In this document: piece after piece, positions 43,271 to 54,609 of the stretch | How the letters are laid out: each line of letters opens with the position of its first letter | Numbering within the stretch: the first letter of the stretch is position 1 | Source of the DNA: Taudactylus pleione | Taxonomy: Eukaryota > Chordata > Amphibia > Anura > Myobatrachidae | NCBI GenBank assembly: GCA_031769625.1 | Contig: JAUIMM010000566.1 | Span: forward strand, 3,539,001 to 3,603,000 | DNA length: 64,000 nucleotides | Direction: 5' to 3' | Notes under the pieces: model-generated | The model's input: the letters and a program-made list of their open reading frames with translations, nothing else | Told to the model about the DNA's origin: nothing | The model's database searches: none | Translations under genes and position numbers: made by a program

Positions 43271-44219
43271 ATGGATCCGTCTGGTACCCAGAGCCCTGGG
43301 CCTGGATCTGTCCAGGATCTTCTGAATCGCCTGGGTAGAGTCGGCACAAGTGCTGTTGAAGCAATATGTTCAGGATATATCTACTCGTCTGGATAATGTT
43401 CAAGCTCTCCTCTCAGGAATATCTAGAACGGATCTCCAGCCCAGTAATGCTACTTCAGCAACCACTCTTCTGCAGTGGTCTCTTCTCCAGTGCCTCGTCT
43501 TCAGCTACCACTTCCCAATAAATTCGATGGGAATCCAAAGCTCTGTTGTGGATTTTTAAATCAGTGCAAGATTCATTTCGAGTTACAGGCAGCAAGCTTC
43601 CCTACTTCCAGAACCCTAGTAGCATACATCATAACAACTACTGACCGGTCAAGCCTTGGACAGGGTCTCTCCTCTCTGAGAGAAAGCTGACCCAATTTTA
43701 TCTAACTATACTGAGTTCATGACCACCTTCCTTAGAATCTTTGACGAACCAGGTAGAACGACCTCAACCTCTAATGATGTGTTATGTCTCCGTCAAGGAC
43801 GCAGGACTGTCAGTCAATATGTGATCCTGTTTCACACCATAGCTTCAGAGCTAACCTGGAACGAGGATGCTTTACTTGCAGCCTTTTGGAATGGGTTGTC
43901 AGAGAAAATTAAGGATGACTTAGCTTCCCGTAAGCTGCCTTCATCATTGGACGCCTTGATTTCTTTGTGTAATAAAGTCGACCTGCATCACAGAGAGCGA
44001 GCCATTGAAAAAAGTCGGATCAACTGCCCTAAAAGTTGTCCTGTTCCCCGAGTTACTTCACCCTCTACTCCTCCTGATGAGCCTATGCAAGTGAATCGTT
44101 CCCGACTCTCTGCTGAAGAACGTCATAGGAGACGTCTAGAGAATCTTTGCCTGTACTGTGCTTCTTCGCATTATTACCTCAAGTCTTGTCCCTCCCATCC
44201 GGGAAACGCCCCCTCCTAA
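43271..44219 (+). pseudogene. Gypsy gag remnant
   Basis: The likely start is ATG at 43271 (MDPSGTQSPGPGS), soon out of frame. Later frames are 43350-43559 (LDNVQALLSG), 43475-43690 and 43719-44219. The last includes the capsid-like SQYVILFHTIASELTWNEDA and AAFWNGLSEKIKDDLASR. It ends in a damaged zinc knuckle CLYCASSHYYLKSC (44145-44195), one residue short between Cys and His. At least three shifts separate the pieces. Confidence 0.8.
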
Positions 44220-44720
44220 CCTATGACAGAGGGGTTAGGTTAGGAGTATCTATGGAATCACACAAGGAAACTGATCCTACTCTCATTGCCTTGTTGGAAG
44301 TGAATCAAGTCTACTTAAGTGCTCTCGCTTTGCTTGATTCAGGAGCTGCCGGGAATTTCCTCACTTCGGACTTCATTCACAAACATCGCATATCTACTGA
44401 GTGGCTATCACAACCAGTATCTTTAACTGCTATAGATGGTAGTCGAATCATCGGTGGGAGAATTACACATCACACCCAACCTTTGAAGCTCAAAGTTGGG
44501 GCGCTCCACGTGGAAACCATGTCCTTCCTTGTCATTCCTAAAGCCTCTCATGAAATGATCCTGGGCCTCCCATGGCTTCAAAGACATAATCCTCAAATCG
44601 ATTGGGCGTCCTTGCAAATTGTCTCCTGGAGTCCATTTTGTTTCCGGAACTGTCTTCCTCAAATAGTTCCTATACGAAACTCCTGTGTGAATTCTCTAGA
44701 AGGTCTTCCAGAGACCTATC
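44220..44720 (+). pseudogene. Gypsy aspartic protease
   Basis: In frame 44147-45061: LALLDSGAAGNFLTSDFIHK (44325-44385) carries the catalytic DSGA, and HEMILGLPWLQRHNPQIDW (about 44550-44610) is the conserved ILGLPWL block. The frame overlaps the end of gag in a different phase, implying frameshift translation in the ancestor. Confidence 0.85.
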
Positions 44721-45530
44721 AGGACTTCTGTGACATCTTCAGTAAACAAGGAGCTGACACTCTCCCTCCTCATCATGAATGGGACTGCCATATTGACTTG
44801 GTGCCAGGGAAAACTCCGCCACGTGGACGAGTTTATCCTCTCTTGGTGCCAGAGACCCAATCCATGTCCGAGTATATTGCAGAGAACTTGGAGAAAGGGT
44901 TTATTCGCCCCTCCAGCTCACCCGTTGGAGCGGGGTTCTTCTTCATTAAGAAGAAAGACGGTGGCCTTCGTCCCTGCATCAATTATCGTGTACTCAACGA
45001 TCAAAAACTTTACCATCAAAAATCGTTATCCGCTTCCACTCATCACAGAACTGTTCGATAGAGTGAAAGGTGCTTCTGTGTTTACCAAACTTGACTTAAG
45101 GGGTGCGTATAATCTGATTCATATACGAGAAGGAGATGAATGAAAGCCTGCATTCAACACCAGGGACGGGCACTATGAATATCTAGTGATGCCCTTCGGC
45201 CTCAGCAATGCCCCGGCAGTCTTCCAACATTTCGTTAATGAGATCTTCCGGGAACTTTTATACAAGTCAGTCGTAGTCTACTTGGATGATATTTTAATCT
45301 TCTCCCAAGATCTTCAGACGCATCGTTCCCAAGTCAAGGAAGTTTTGCTTCGCTTAAGAAAAAACCTGCTTTTCTGCAAACTAGAGAAATGCACCTTCGA
45401 GACCTCAACCATTCCCTTCCTAGGATTTATTATCTCCGGAACCAGTCTACAAATGTATCCACAGACGTTGCAAGCCGTTCTTGACTGGTCTTTGGCTACT
45501 ATCTTGAAATCCATTCAGCGGTTTTTAGGA
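44721..45530 (+). pseudogene. Gypsy reverse transcriptase, broken
   Basis: Conserved pieces: [20 protein letters not shown] and [14 protein letters not shown] (44880-44990), a one-base slip near 44995, then [11 protein letters not shown] and [15 protein letters not shown] (catalytic Asp), a stop at 45141-45143 where Trp is usual, MPFGLSNAPAVFQ, VVVYLDDILIFS (YLDD at 45279-45290) and FLGFIISG. The slip and the stop make it non-functional. Confidence 0.9.
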
Positions 45531-46059
45531 TTTGCCAACTACTACCACAAGTTCATCAAGGGCTTCTCTTCGTTGGTGGCTCCTATTACAGTTCTCACTC
45601 GAAAAGGTGCTAACCCCGATGCATGGTCTCCTGAGGCTATTTCAGGTTTCCACCAGCTGAAACAAGCTTTCATCTCAGCACCAGTTTTGAAACAGCCTGA
45701 CGTGACCTGTCCCTTCATCCTTGAAGTAGATGCCTCTATGGAAGGGGTGGGAGCTGTTCTATCTCACCGATCTGATGATAGCAAGTTACATCCCTGTTGC
45801 TTTTTCTCTCGAAGATTTCTACCTGAGGATTTACCCCATTGGAGACCAAGAACTCCTAGCGATTAAACTGGCACTAGAGGAATGGCGTTATTTACTATAA
45901 GGAGCCTCATACCCCCATTTCAGTCTTCACAGACCATAAGAACCTGCTTTACTTACAGACAGCCCGGTGTTTAAACTCCAGACAGGCCAGATGGGCGCTG
46001 TTTTTCTCCCGATTCGATTTTAAACTCTCCTATCGTCCAGGTCCTCAGAATACCACAAT
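45531..46059 (+). pseudogene. Gypsy RNase H, truncated
   Basis: GFANYYHKFIKGFSSLVAPI, LEVDASMEGVGAVLSHRSDD (catalytic Asp, 45725-45780) and HPCCFFSRRFLPED, then a frame change after about 45850 ([19 protein letters not shown], [20 protein letters not shown]). It ends at SYRPGPQNT (46030-46055), where the sequence should continue to A.ALSR and the linker but jumps into integrase. Confidence 0.8.
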
Positions 46060-46590
46060 ATCATATGGGTGATCATTGACAGGTTCTCTAAAATGTCTCT
46101 TTTTAACAGGTCTGCCTTCAGCGTCCCAGCTTGCACAGCTCTTCATTAAAGAGATTTTTCGTTTGCACGGCCTACCTCAAGATATTATATCCGATAGAGG
46201 AGTCCAGTTCGTGGCCAAGTTTTGGAGATCCCTGTGTTCAGCCTTGCAAGTGAAACTTAAATACTCCACGGCCTATCACCCTCAGACCAACGGATAGACG
46301 GAGAGGGTGAACCAAGACCTTGAACAGTTCCTGCGTCGGTTTATTTCATCTTCACAAGATGATTTGTTTGGAACTACAGTACTTCCTTGGGCCGAGTTTG
46401 CTTATAATGATCGCTATCACTCCTCCACTGAGAACACACCCTTTTATACTGTGTATGGTCAACATCCTCGCCACCTTGAGTTCCCATTGGTATTGATGTA
46501 CCAGCTGTCAAGGAAACCCTCCAGCATCTGACGGCTATCTGGGACAAGGTCCATTCTTCATTGTTGAAGGCCTCCATACGTTATAAAAAG
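46060..46590 (+). pseudogene. Gypsy integrase core, N-terminal part deleted
   Basis: The piece VIIDRFSKM (46066-46095) is followed in frame 46076-46297 by LPSASQLAQLFIKEIFRLHG, DIISDRGVQFVAKFWRSLC (catalytic Asp) and KLKYSTAYHPQTNG, a stop at 46295-46297, then ERVNQDLEQFLR and LPWAEFAYNDRYHSSTENTP (46385-46440). The HHCC zinc-binding region and the first catalytic block are absent, so an internal deletion joins 46059 and 46060. Confidence 0.85.
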
Positions 46591-47075
46591 TTTGCAGACC
46601 GTAAGAGACGAGCAGCCCCGAAGTTCCAACCTGGGGACAGAGTATGGTTGTCTACCCGAAATCTTAGACTTCTCATCCCGTCTATGAAATTTGCTCCTCG
46701 ATTCATCGGTCCATTCTCAGTGGAAAAGGTTATCAACCCAGTGGCTGTTAAGCAGAAGTTACCTCCAGTCTTACGAATCCCTAACTCATTCCATGTGTCA
46801 CTCTTGAAACCTCTAGTTTTGAATAAATTTCAAAGAGCTCTCCCTAAGACACCTAGTATTCACACTCAGCATGGACAGGAATTCGAGATCCAAAAGATTC
46901 TGGATTCCTGCTGCCGCTATGGACGACACCAATACCTCATTGACTGGAAGGGCTATGGCCCAGAAGAAAGAACTTGGATTTTCGCTACTGACGTCCATGC
47001 CCCTGCTCTTCTGAAAGCCTTCCACGTCAAGTTTCCTCACAAGCCTAGGAAGTGTCCAGAGTCCACTTTTAAAAG
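46591..47075 (+). pseudogene. Gypsy integrase C-terminal domain and chromodomain
   Basis: Frame 46561-47424 gives KFQPGDRVWLSTRNLRL (GPY/F-type start), RFIGPFSVEKVINPVAVK, and FHVSLLKPLV. The chromodomain follows: EFEIQKILDSCCRYGRHQYL, IDWKGYGPEERTWIF (46880-46990). A chromodomain can direct integration towards marked chromatin. The frame has no stop until it runs into the LTR; this is the best preserved part of pol. Confidence 0.9.
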
Positions 47076-47084
47076 GGGGGGTAC

Positions 47085-47989
47085 TGTCAGAAACCGTGCT
47101 AGAGACCTCCGGCTGAGACCTCTGCATCTCCCCATGCGCTTATGTCATCGCCACCCTCTCCTGTCAGTGGAATCCAGAGTGGGGCCTATGCCTGAAGGTG
47201 GTTTCCTGCATCCCCGCTGTTGCCTAGGTATCCCAGCCACACTTCCATGCACTTCCTGCACTTCAGTGTGTCAGACCTCCGGATCATGGGCGCGGCCATC
47301 TTGGATCACGTCATGGGGTCCTGATCCATCCAGTCAGCAGCACTCTTTAGTTGCTCCAGCCAATCACCATCCGACCAGGGATATAAAGCCCTTCCCTGAC
47401 TCTGTCTCATTGCCAGTACAATAGTGCACCTTGCCACAGCAAGACCTATGTTCCTGTGCTCCGCTGTTCCTGCTCCAGTTTGTTTGTTCCTAGTTCCTGT
47501 GTACTCCAGTCGGGAGTACTCCTTCTCCCAGTCCAGCACACTCCATCCTGGAGTCCTATTCAAAGTGCTTCACCCAATCCAGCACACTCCATCCCGAAGT
47601 CCTATTCAAAGTGCTTCACCCAATCCAGTATACTCCATCCCGGAGTCTGACTCAAGTTCATTTCCCAGTCCTGCATACTCCATCCAGGAGTCATATTCAA
47701 TTACCCTCCAGTATTGAACGTATTTCTTCAAGTTCTACAGCATTCAACCTTACAGTTCTTCTCCGCAGTACCCCCTGAACCTCAGAGACTTTTACCTTTT
47801 GTTTTACTGTGTCTACAGTTGTGCATCCCTGCACTAAGGACTATATTTACCATCTCTGATTAATTCTCATTTAACTGTATGCAACGGAATTATATTAAAC
47901 CATTTAAATTCCAACTCTCTCCTGGTCCTGGTGTCTCTGTACCACAACCCAGTTCGGGTCCACCCCTTCCAATACCTCGAGCCGTGACA
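47085..47989 (+). repeat. 3' LTR of the Gypsy element
   Basis: Starts tgtcagaaaccgtgctagag, ends tcgagccgtgaca. It matches the 5' LTR along its whole length, with small indels (gaaccgtg/cagctgtg near the start, tcgcc..ccctc) and substitutions. CCAAT at 47360-47364 and an intact TATAAA at 47392-47397 mark a probable U3 promoter. It carries the same 46-bp tandem set (about 47525-47700). Confidence 0.95.
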
Positions 47990-48554
47990 CACAGGACCAC
48001 AGTGGGGTTCAGGCTGCAAGGCCACGCCCCCTTCCCATGAGGCTACACCTTGCAGTGTGGCCACACCCCTTTTCCGGCTGCACAGCTTCCTTTCCCGCAC
48101 CGAGTGACCACAGGGATGGACGCCACTGTCTGCTATTATGCTTCTTGGCATCTCTCCGTCTCTCTCCGTCTCCACTGCGCAAGTACAACTATTAACTCCT
48201 TGTTCTGTTGCTGTTTTGTCTCTTTTTCATGCATTGCAGCTCCACCTAGTGGCAGTTTCCTAAACTAGAATGTCTACTGGCTCCCATAGAGCCAGGGGTA
48301 TCACACTCATACCATATGTATAAAATAAAAGCATAAGAAGAGTATTCTCACAATGCTCTACATATTTTTTTCTTAACCTGGGATACTACTACCTCCAAGT
48401 GTATTAGTTGTGACGTACAGGGGTACTTGAATAATTTTCTGTAATGGCGGGATGGGGCAGGTGGGACATCCAGGTGATTAGAAACATAGGGAAAGCAGTG
48501 TCCTAGGGATACCTAGCCCCATGTATCACAGTATGACCCTGATAACACAATGAA
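47990..48554. other. No gene seen; start may be the far half of the MITE cut by the Gypsy element
   Basis: 47990-48090 is GC-rich (ccacgcccccttcc, ccacaccccttttccgg). 48100-48554 is ordinary sequence without motif. Confidence 0.4.
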
Positions 48555-48852
48555 GCTGCGTACACACGGTATGATTTAAATGGACGATATGAACTATAAC
48601 GATATCAATCATATTGTTATCATTCATATTGTGCATTTTTTGCTAGCCAATGACCTGCGATGCACGGGCACACATGGATGATATCGATATCGACCAGGTT
48701 ACTATAAGGACCCGCGATCATTGAACGCGGGTCATTATAGTCGTTGGTGGGTACATGGTGTGCTGGATGATCGATATCGATCGTCTAGCACACCCAGAAG
48801 ATTGTACAACGATATCGTTATCGATCATCCCGTGTGTACGTACCTTAACTCA
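48555..48852. mobile_element. Palindromic MITE, aagctgcgtacacac family
   Basis: Starts agctgcgtacacacggtatg, ends atcatcccgtgtgtacgtac. The interior has many cgatatcg-type palindromes (gatatcgatatcg, tcgatatcgatcg, acgatatcgttatcg). It is related to 2081-2416. No clear target duplication. Confidence 0.8.
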
Positions 48853-50147
48853 AAAAAGCATATGTAGACTAGTTTAACCAGCCGCAGAAACTGCAAGTTT
48901 CGTCACACGCAGAGAGCTCTGATGCTGCGCATGCAATCGCAGTGGCTAATTTATGCATGCCCATGAAACATCGTGCAAACGGACAGGCACGCCTGCGTTT
49001 CTCCAACCACTTCCCCATCACCACCCCCAAACGGTGAGAGCCTGTCGCACACTTTGTGATGGATTCCTTTCTTCGACCGTAATCGCAATGTGATCATTGT
49101 GTACGAGCAGTGTGGCTTGTACGCATGCGCAATGGCAAACATCAATCGACTGCGTGTGTACTCACTATTGCGTATGCTGCTTAATCGGGCCCTTAATTAT
49201 TACTTTTATTCACTGGCAGGCAATATAAGATGACAGTGTCTGCAAATGTAACAGTATAGATCTGGCCTTTCCACACATCTGGGCCTGCTTACAATAAAAT
49301 ATTTTAAATGGTTTATGCACATTATTTATAACATTTCCATTTGATAATCATTAAGTAATGACAATTAAAATCTGGTAATAATGCATAGCTGGGAATAGTG
49401 CAAAATATAGTAAAAATTCAATATTTCGTGGCACAAAATTATTGCAAAGACACATAGTCACATTTGTAACTCACTGATTTTCTGGTGCAAAGTCTCTTGT
49501 AGCTCAATTGATTTTGTGTCATGAAATGATATCATTTTGTCCACAAAAATGGACTTTGTGTGCACGCTGATTCATTTCTTTTTTTTTGCACAAAATTGAT
49601 TTTGTGCCACAAATTTTATTTTAGAGTATAAAAATTTGGAGTGCATTTTGTTACAAAATGAATAATAGATGTTTCTTCTGTGACAAAACAACCAACTGTG
49701 CTCTGGTTTCTATTTAATTATGTAGACAAAATAACTGATTGACAAATGGCTACCCATAGTGCACAGTTTGTTTTTAATTTGACCAGGAGCTCACTCATAT
49801 TGTCATATGAAAAGGGCAAGATACATGGGACCAATATCAAAGATTTTGAAACAGATGAAAAGAAGCAGATATTGCACAAATACATTTAAGTAGATAAACA
49901 TGTTTAAAAAGCTTGTTAGCAACAATGTCACATTAAAAATCAGAGTCGGGAAATCAGCTAGAAGTGACCTTTTAGACTTGGCAGGGGGGCAAGACACTAG
50001 ACCTTACTACGTCATTGGGGCTCAGAGGGCTGGGAGATGAACAGTACATCACGTGAGGAGAGAAAGGGAAATAAATTAGATACCGTAGTTTGTAGTTTAA
50101 AAGAGTTAGCAAGCATGATTCTGTATAACAAAGTGTTCCAAATAATG
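48853..50147. other. No gene seen; possible MITE remnant at 48890-49190
   Basis: 48890-49190 has gcatgcgcaatggc and a tcgggccctt end that resemble the gggcctgattc family. 49430-49640 repeats cacaaaattgattttgtg-like palindromic words in AT-rich sequence. No coding signal. Confidence 0.4.
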
Positions 50148-50320
50148 GGGTCTGTTTACTAAGCCTTGGAAGGAGATAAAGTGAATGGAGATAAAATATC
50201 AGACAATCAGCTCCTAACTGCCATGTCACAGGCTGTTTGAAAAATGAGTTAGGAGCTGGTTGACTGGTGCTTTATGTCCATTCACTTTATCTTCATCCAA
50301 GGCTTAGTAAATAGACCCAA
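50148..50320. mobile_element. Short palindromic MITE (tctgtttactaagcc ends)
   Basis: Ends gggtctgtttactaagcctt and aaggcttagtaaatagaccc are inverse. The inner arms (gataaagtgaatgg / ccattcactttatc; cagctcctaact / agttaggagctg) pair too, so almost the whole 173 bp folds. Confidence 0.9.
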
Positions 50321-50366
50321 TGTCTGATAAATACTAATAACATAGACACACACTTTGAACACATTG

Positions 50367-50585
50367 GCCGCGATTCAATTGAATGTGATGTTGAATAGCC
50401 ATGGGAGGGAGCTCCCGGAGCTATTCAATTTAGTGCGCTAAGTCGAAGAATGCCGGTTCTCTTGTCGTGTCCTAGGAGGGTGCGAGAAGAAATCCTTTAG
50501 CCCAACTAAATATCGCGTTGAATTGAATAGCTTCTGGAGCTCCCTTCTGGGGCTATTCAACATTGCATGGAATTGAATCGCCCCC
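50367..50585. mobile_element. Short palindromic MITE (gcgattcaattgaatg ends)
   Basis: Ends ggccgcgattcaattgaatg and catggaattgaatcgccccc. Inner pairs: tgttgaatagcc / ggctattcaaca and ggagctcccg.gagc / gctc.gggagctcc. Confidence 0.88.
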
Positions 50586-50964
50586 ATTCTATGAAATGAG
50601 GAGGCATGCTGTAAAACATTGATGCCTATTTTGTTAATTTCTTGAAGGGTTTAAAACATTATAGGATATATATCTCCTCATTTTTCAAAGCTGCGGAATG
50701 TTGGCCGCAGAGTTTCAAACGGCAATAATATTGAATGCCTGGTTTTCTGTTTAATATTATTGCCATGTAAATCCTGTTGTCGCAATTGCCGACAATTATG
50801 AATATGCCTTTATGGGGTTTGGTTTTTTTACTAAAGTGCGGGTTTACTAAAATCCCTCCCTATGGTAAATATATGCTTATGAGTCCATTTGATCTTACAA
50901 AAGTGTTGCAAAGTATCCATGCTCTCAAAAGCTAAATCCTGACTTGTGCTGGTACAGTCTCAGA

Positions 50965-51975
50965 GGTTCCTTATGTGGGTCACTGGCTGACCTCCCAGGG
51001 TGTCAAATCTGATCCATAAATAAGTTTTGACTGCAGGGTTCCCAGATATGACCAACTACCTATACAAATTTCTGACACACTACAGTGAAGTAACTGCTCC
51101 ACTTTGTCAACTCCACCATGTGGACTCTGAGTGGTGTTGGAAGGATTCTGATGCCTCTTAAGTCCATGCTGACCAGTGGTCCTCATCTCTGCGGATGCCT
51201 CTCAACATGATTTGGGTGCTGTCTGTATGCAGCTCAACTGGCCTGTGGCTTTTGTCTCTAGGGCTCTCATTGAGACTAAAGAAAGATATGCATACATTGA
51301 GAATGAACTGTTGGATTTGGGTTTGGCCTGCAAGAAGTTCCACAGTTTATGGCCAGCCTGTCCTGTTAACACTTAGCAAAGTTTAAAATGGGCTATCCAG
51401 AACCACTTCTTTATCAAAGCCTTTCAGCTCTCATCCTAACCTATTGCTCCATGCTCCTCGCTCACTGTCTCTCCCCTCTGTATCACCCATGTCTGTCTGC
51501 CACTCCCTTTTAGATTGTAAGCTCTCACGAGCAGGGCCCTATTCCCTCTAGTGATTTTCCTTCCCTCACTTGCCCCATCATCTCCTGCCCACTGCTAACA
51601 GCGGCACTAAACCTTTGGGTTCAGCTGGGGCTGGGACTTGGGTATTATAATTGGTGATGCAGCAATGTTTATAAACCTTTTAGTCAATGTTCTGCAATCT
51701 TTTGTACTGTAAGTCTTTCTTTCTTGTTTTGTTCATACTGTTTCCGTTTCTATACTTTGTAAGGCACTGCAGAACCCTCTTGGCACCATATAAATGAAGG
51801 ATAATAATAATAATAACAATCCTGTGTGTAAACCTCTTTACTCTGCTTGAATCCAGCGTTTCACTTTGAAGCTCTAAAGATACCACGTTGACATGGTGTA
51901 GAAGCGTGGTAAGGAAATTCATGTTGCTGATGCACTTTCTCGGGTTCACCTGCCTCATTCTGGTGCTTCTTAAGC
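50965..51975 (+). pseudogene. Gypsy pol fragment split by an L2 tail
   Basis: Frames around 50965-51385 contain VGHWLTSQGVKSDP, NYLYKFLTHYSEVTAPLCQL and ISADASQHDLGAVCMQLNWP, VAFVSRALIETKERYAYIEN, LLDLGLACKKFHSLW: the RT-to-RNase H junction and RNase H of a Ty3/Gypsy element unlike the one at 42347. After the L2 insertion (about 51405-51815) the RNase H end resumes at 51895-51960 with RGKEIHVADALSRVHLPHSG. It contains an in-frame stop and frame changes. Confidence 0.8.
51405..51815 (+). mobile_element. L2 LINE 3' end, truncated
   Basis: A piece with tagattgtaagctctcacga then gcagggccct, and ctttgtaaggcactgcagaa near the end, finishes in an ATA/ATT tail (51785-51815). It is the 3' UTR of the same LINE group as 20817-24871, in plus orientation and truncated at its 5' side. 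Confidence 0.8.
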
Positions 51976-52301
51976 TGGGCATCCACTCTACAATTTTCTG
52001 TCAGATATGCTGTATGTCCAATCTGGCTGGTTGGAATGAAAACCTGGTAATGTATGAGAGCTAATGACAATCGTCCATTTGCTCACAAACACTGGAAAAT
52101 AGCCACAAATGGTTGTTCAAACAAATTGGTTAAAACACACGAATTGAATCAATTTGAACAATTTTTTTTTGTCCTTTTTTCAGTGTTTAAGCCCATAAGA
52201 TCGGCTGTCATTTGCTCCCATACATTAGCAGGTTTTCATTCCAACCAGCCAAATTGGACAGATATCTTACAGATAATTGTAGAGTGTATGCCCAGCTAAA
52301 G
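51973..52301. mobile_element. Palindromic MITE, taagctgggcatccactc ends
   Basis: Ends taagctgggcatccactcta and tagagtgtatgcccagctaa are inverse. Inner arms (aatctggctggttggaatga / tcattccaaccagccaaatt; agctaatgacaatcg / tcggctgtcatttgctcc) pair partially. A TA-type target site is possible. Confidence 0.88.
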
Positions 52302-52550
52302 TATTGTGTTGTTATATGTTTACACTTTCCCCACATTCACAACCTGTTACACCTTTCTGCACCCAAATACCTATTGTGTGTTCTTTCTGTTTGAAAATAG
52401 TGATGTAGAAGAGATATGCTATGTGTGCTGGCTGAAAGCTACATCACACTAGCAATTCTTTGCAAAGGAAGTGTCATGTCAGCCATGTTGGTTATTCATT
52501 CAGAGAATAAAGACACTTCTGCAGTGCTATGGTGTCCTGTCATGTCTCAC

Positions 52551-53178
52551 GTGATGCAATCGGGAAGCCGGTTGACATTATACCGACAGCCGGCTTCCCG
52601 ACTGTCATATCCCGGTGAGGGTGAAATGCCCGGCGTCTAGAGGTAGACGCCACTCATTTCACTGACGCCGGGAGACCGGCGCCCGGCATCCCGATCGAAG
52701 GGATGCCAGGTGCCGCGAGCGGACAGCCGCGGGGGGGGTTAGGTTTAGGGCTCCCTTGGGGGACTTGGGGTTAGGCACCCCCCCGGGAGGTTAGGTTAGG
52801 CTAGGGGGAGGGAGGGTTAGGGTTAGGCACCCACGGGGGGAGGCTAGGGTTAGGCACCCCCCGGGAGGTTAGGTTAGGCTAGGGGGAGGGAGGGTTAGGC
52901 ACCCACGGGGGGAGGCTAGGGTTAGGCACCCCCCCCCGGGGGACTTAGGTTTAGGCAGCGGGGAAGGGGGGGGTTAGGTTTAGGCACTTGGGGGGAGGTT
53001 AGGATTAGGCACCCCTAAGGGAGGGTTAGGGTTAGGGGGGTAAGTTAGGTTAGTTAATACTTACCTAGGGACGATCGGGATTTCCAGCGCTGTCGGGCTG
53101 CCCATGCCGGGATCTGTTCCAATGTCGGGCTGCCGCTGCCGGGAATCGAACCGGCCGGCGGTATTTCATACCGATTCC
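52551..53178. mobile_element. TTAGG-rich MITE with perfect 8-bp TSD
   Basis: Starts gtgatgcaatcgggaagccg, ends ggtatttcataccgattcc. The word tgtctcac is on both sides (52543-52550 and 53179-53186), so it moves as a hAT-type unit. The centre (52730-53055) is a G-rich, ttaggttaggcaccc-like array with runs of up to nine G. It is the sister of 13885-14478. Confidence 0.92.
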
Positions 53179-53186
53179 TGTCTCAC

Positions 53187-53900
53187 ACACACAGACCACT
53201 TTACAGTTAGCTTATGCGATAGGCAGGGAATATAAAATTCATGTGAGGAAAAGCAATGTTTTTAGTAGCAAGAGAATGCAATACATCATACTCCGCGAAT
53301 TTCAGAAACTACAAAACATTTAATGCAATTAGTAACACGGTGCAAATTGCATACAGTTAATGTAACCCAGGGCAACTTCATCAATTTACCTTGCACAAGA
53401 CCATCCATTACTAATGCCATTTGATTTGTTGCTATGACTTACAGAGTTATTTGCGCTATTTACTTATTTAATAAGCCTTTAATGATAGTAGAAGCCTGAC
53501 TGGAGTGTTTTCACCAGTAGCTCACCTCATTTCCTCTCCCTGTCAGCATCCACTGTATTGTGACTCATTTGTCTATGAAAACAAATCAAGACACTAGCTC
53601 CACTTTTACTCTCCAGTAAACCAGTTGAGCAGAGCCAGTTAAGCAGCAAACAGGATTATCAATGTAATTGCCTAGCTGATGGTCTGCCAAGACTGTCCCT
53701 TTGTGATTGCTAATGGTTCATTAGGTCCTCGCTACTCTAACTATAGGCTGAAATTGTACACAATGGGAGGTGCAAAACTATATGAATGTGCGCTGCACAA
53801 TGTATATATAATAACAATTATAATTCTAGAAAACATTGTAAAAATGTTATTAAAAATAAAGATACAAATATACAGTAACTTTCCATTTTAAATATAGGAT
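53187..53900. other. No gene or repeat recognised
   Basis: Ordinary moderately AT-rich sequence, without long frames or palindromes noticed. Confidence 0.5.
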
Positions 53901-54609
53901 AACCCAGTCAGAGCCGGCTTTACACTTCATGGGGCCCTAGTCAAGTTACTGGTCTGGGCCCCCTCACCCGTCCCTGCACAAAAATATGGTAAGGGTTAAT
54001 TTATCCGCCTTACCAAAGTAGGCTTTCATTGCCATATTGGAGACAAAACAATTCAAAACCTTTATACATTAAAAATGCTTTCTTCAAGGAATAAAGCATT
54101 TTTAAGTGACTTTAATCTGCTAGAATAACAGGTATTATGGCAATACAAGTACTGCCTTCATACTTGTGCAGTTCATATGGGAAAGCTTCGCTGGTGAAAA
54201 CTGGCAAATTTTACTGTCCTCAGGGTTTTTAACCAGCGACAGTAGTGTTATAGGGAAAAATAATTTAAACAGAAGATTGTGCTTACCTGCCATGTTCAGG
54301 CTTCTCCATGCCACTTTCGATCATCAGCCAGCAGGATTCCATTACCTACAGCAGAAGAGAAGGAAGGTGAGCGGTGAAGAAGGGACAAGTGGAAGAGGAA
54401 AGTGGGTGGCTGGAGGAGCAGCATGGCAAGAGGTAAAGTGGTTTGTGAAGGGCACAGGGGAAAGGTGGGTGATTGGGGTACAGGAAAAAAATTGATTGTG
54501 GGGGATAAATGATAGAATTAGGTGGGCGGATAGATATAATAGGAGAAGTAATGGAATACACAAGCAAAGGAAAAAGGAAACACAAAGGCCAAACACACAC
54601 AAAGATGAT

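Larger units (their letters stand above)
42347..47989 (+). mobile_element. Ty3/Gypsy chromovirus-type LTR retrotransposon
   Basis: Two LTRs of about 0.9 kb beginning TGTCA and ending TGACA bound the element. The 5-bp target duplication is cacgg (42342-42346) against cacag (47990-47994). The polypurine tract aaaaggggggg (47070-47080) lies just before the 3' LTR. Order: gag, protease, RT, RNase H, integrase, chromodomain. Every ORF is broken, and part of RNase H and the integrase zinc-binding region are missing near 46060. A chromodomain after integrase places it among chromoviruses. It is inactive. Confidence 0.95.

Noticed and set aside
43264..43280. tRNA primer-binding site of the Gypsy element (tggcgacatgg)
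   Set aside because: It begins several bases after the LTR and I could not match it to a specific tRNA 3' end with confidence.
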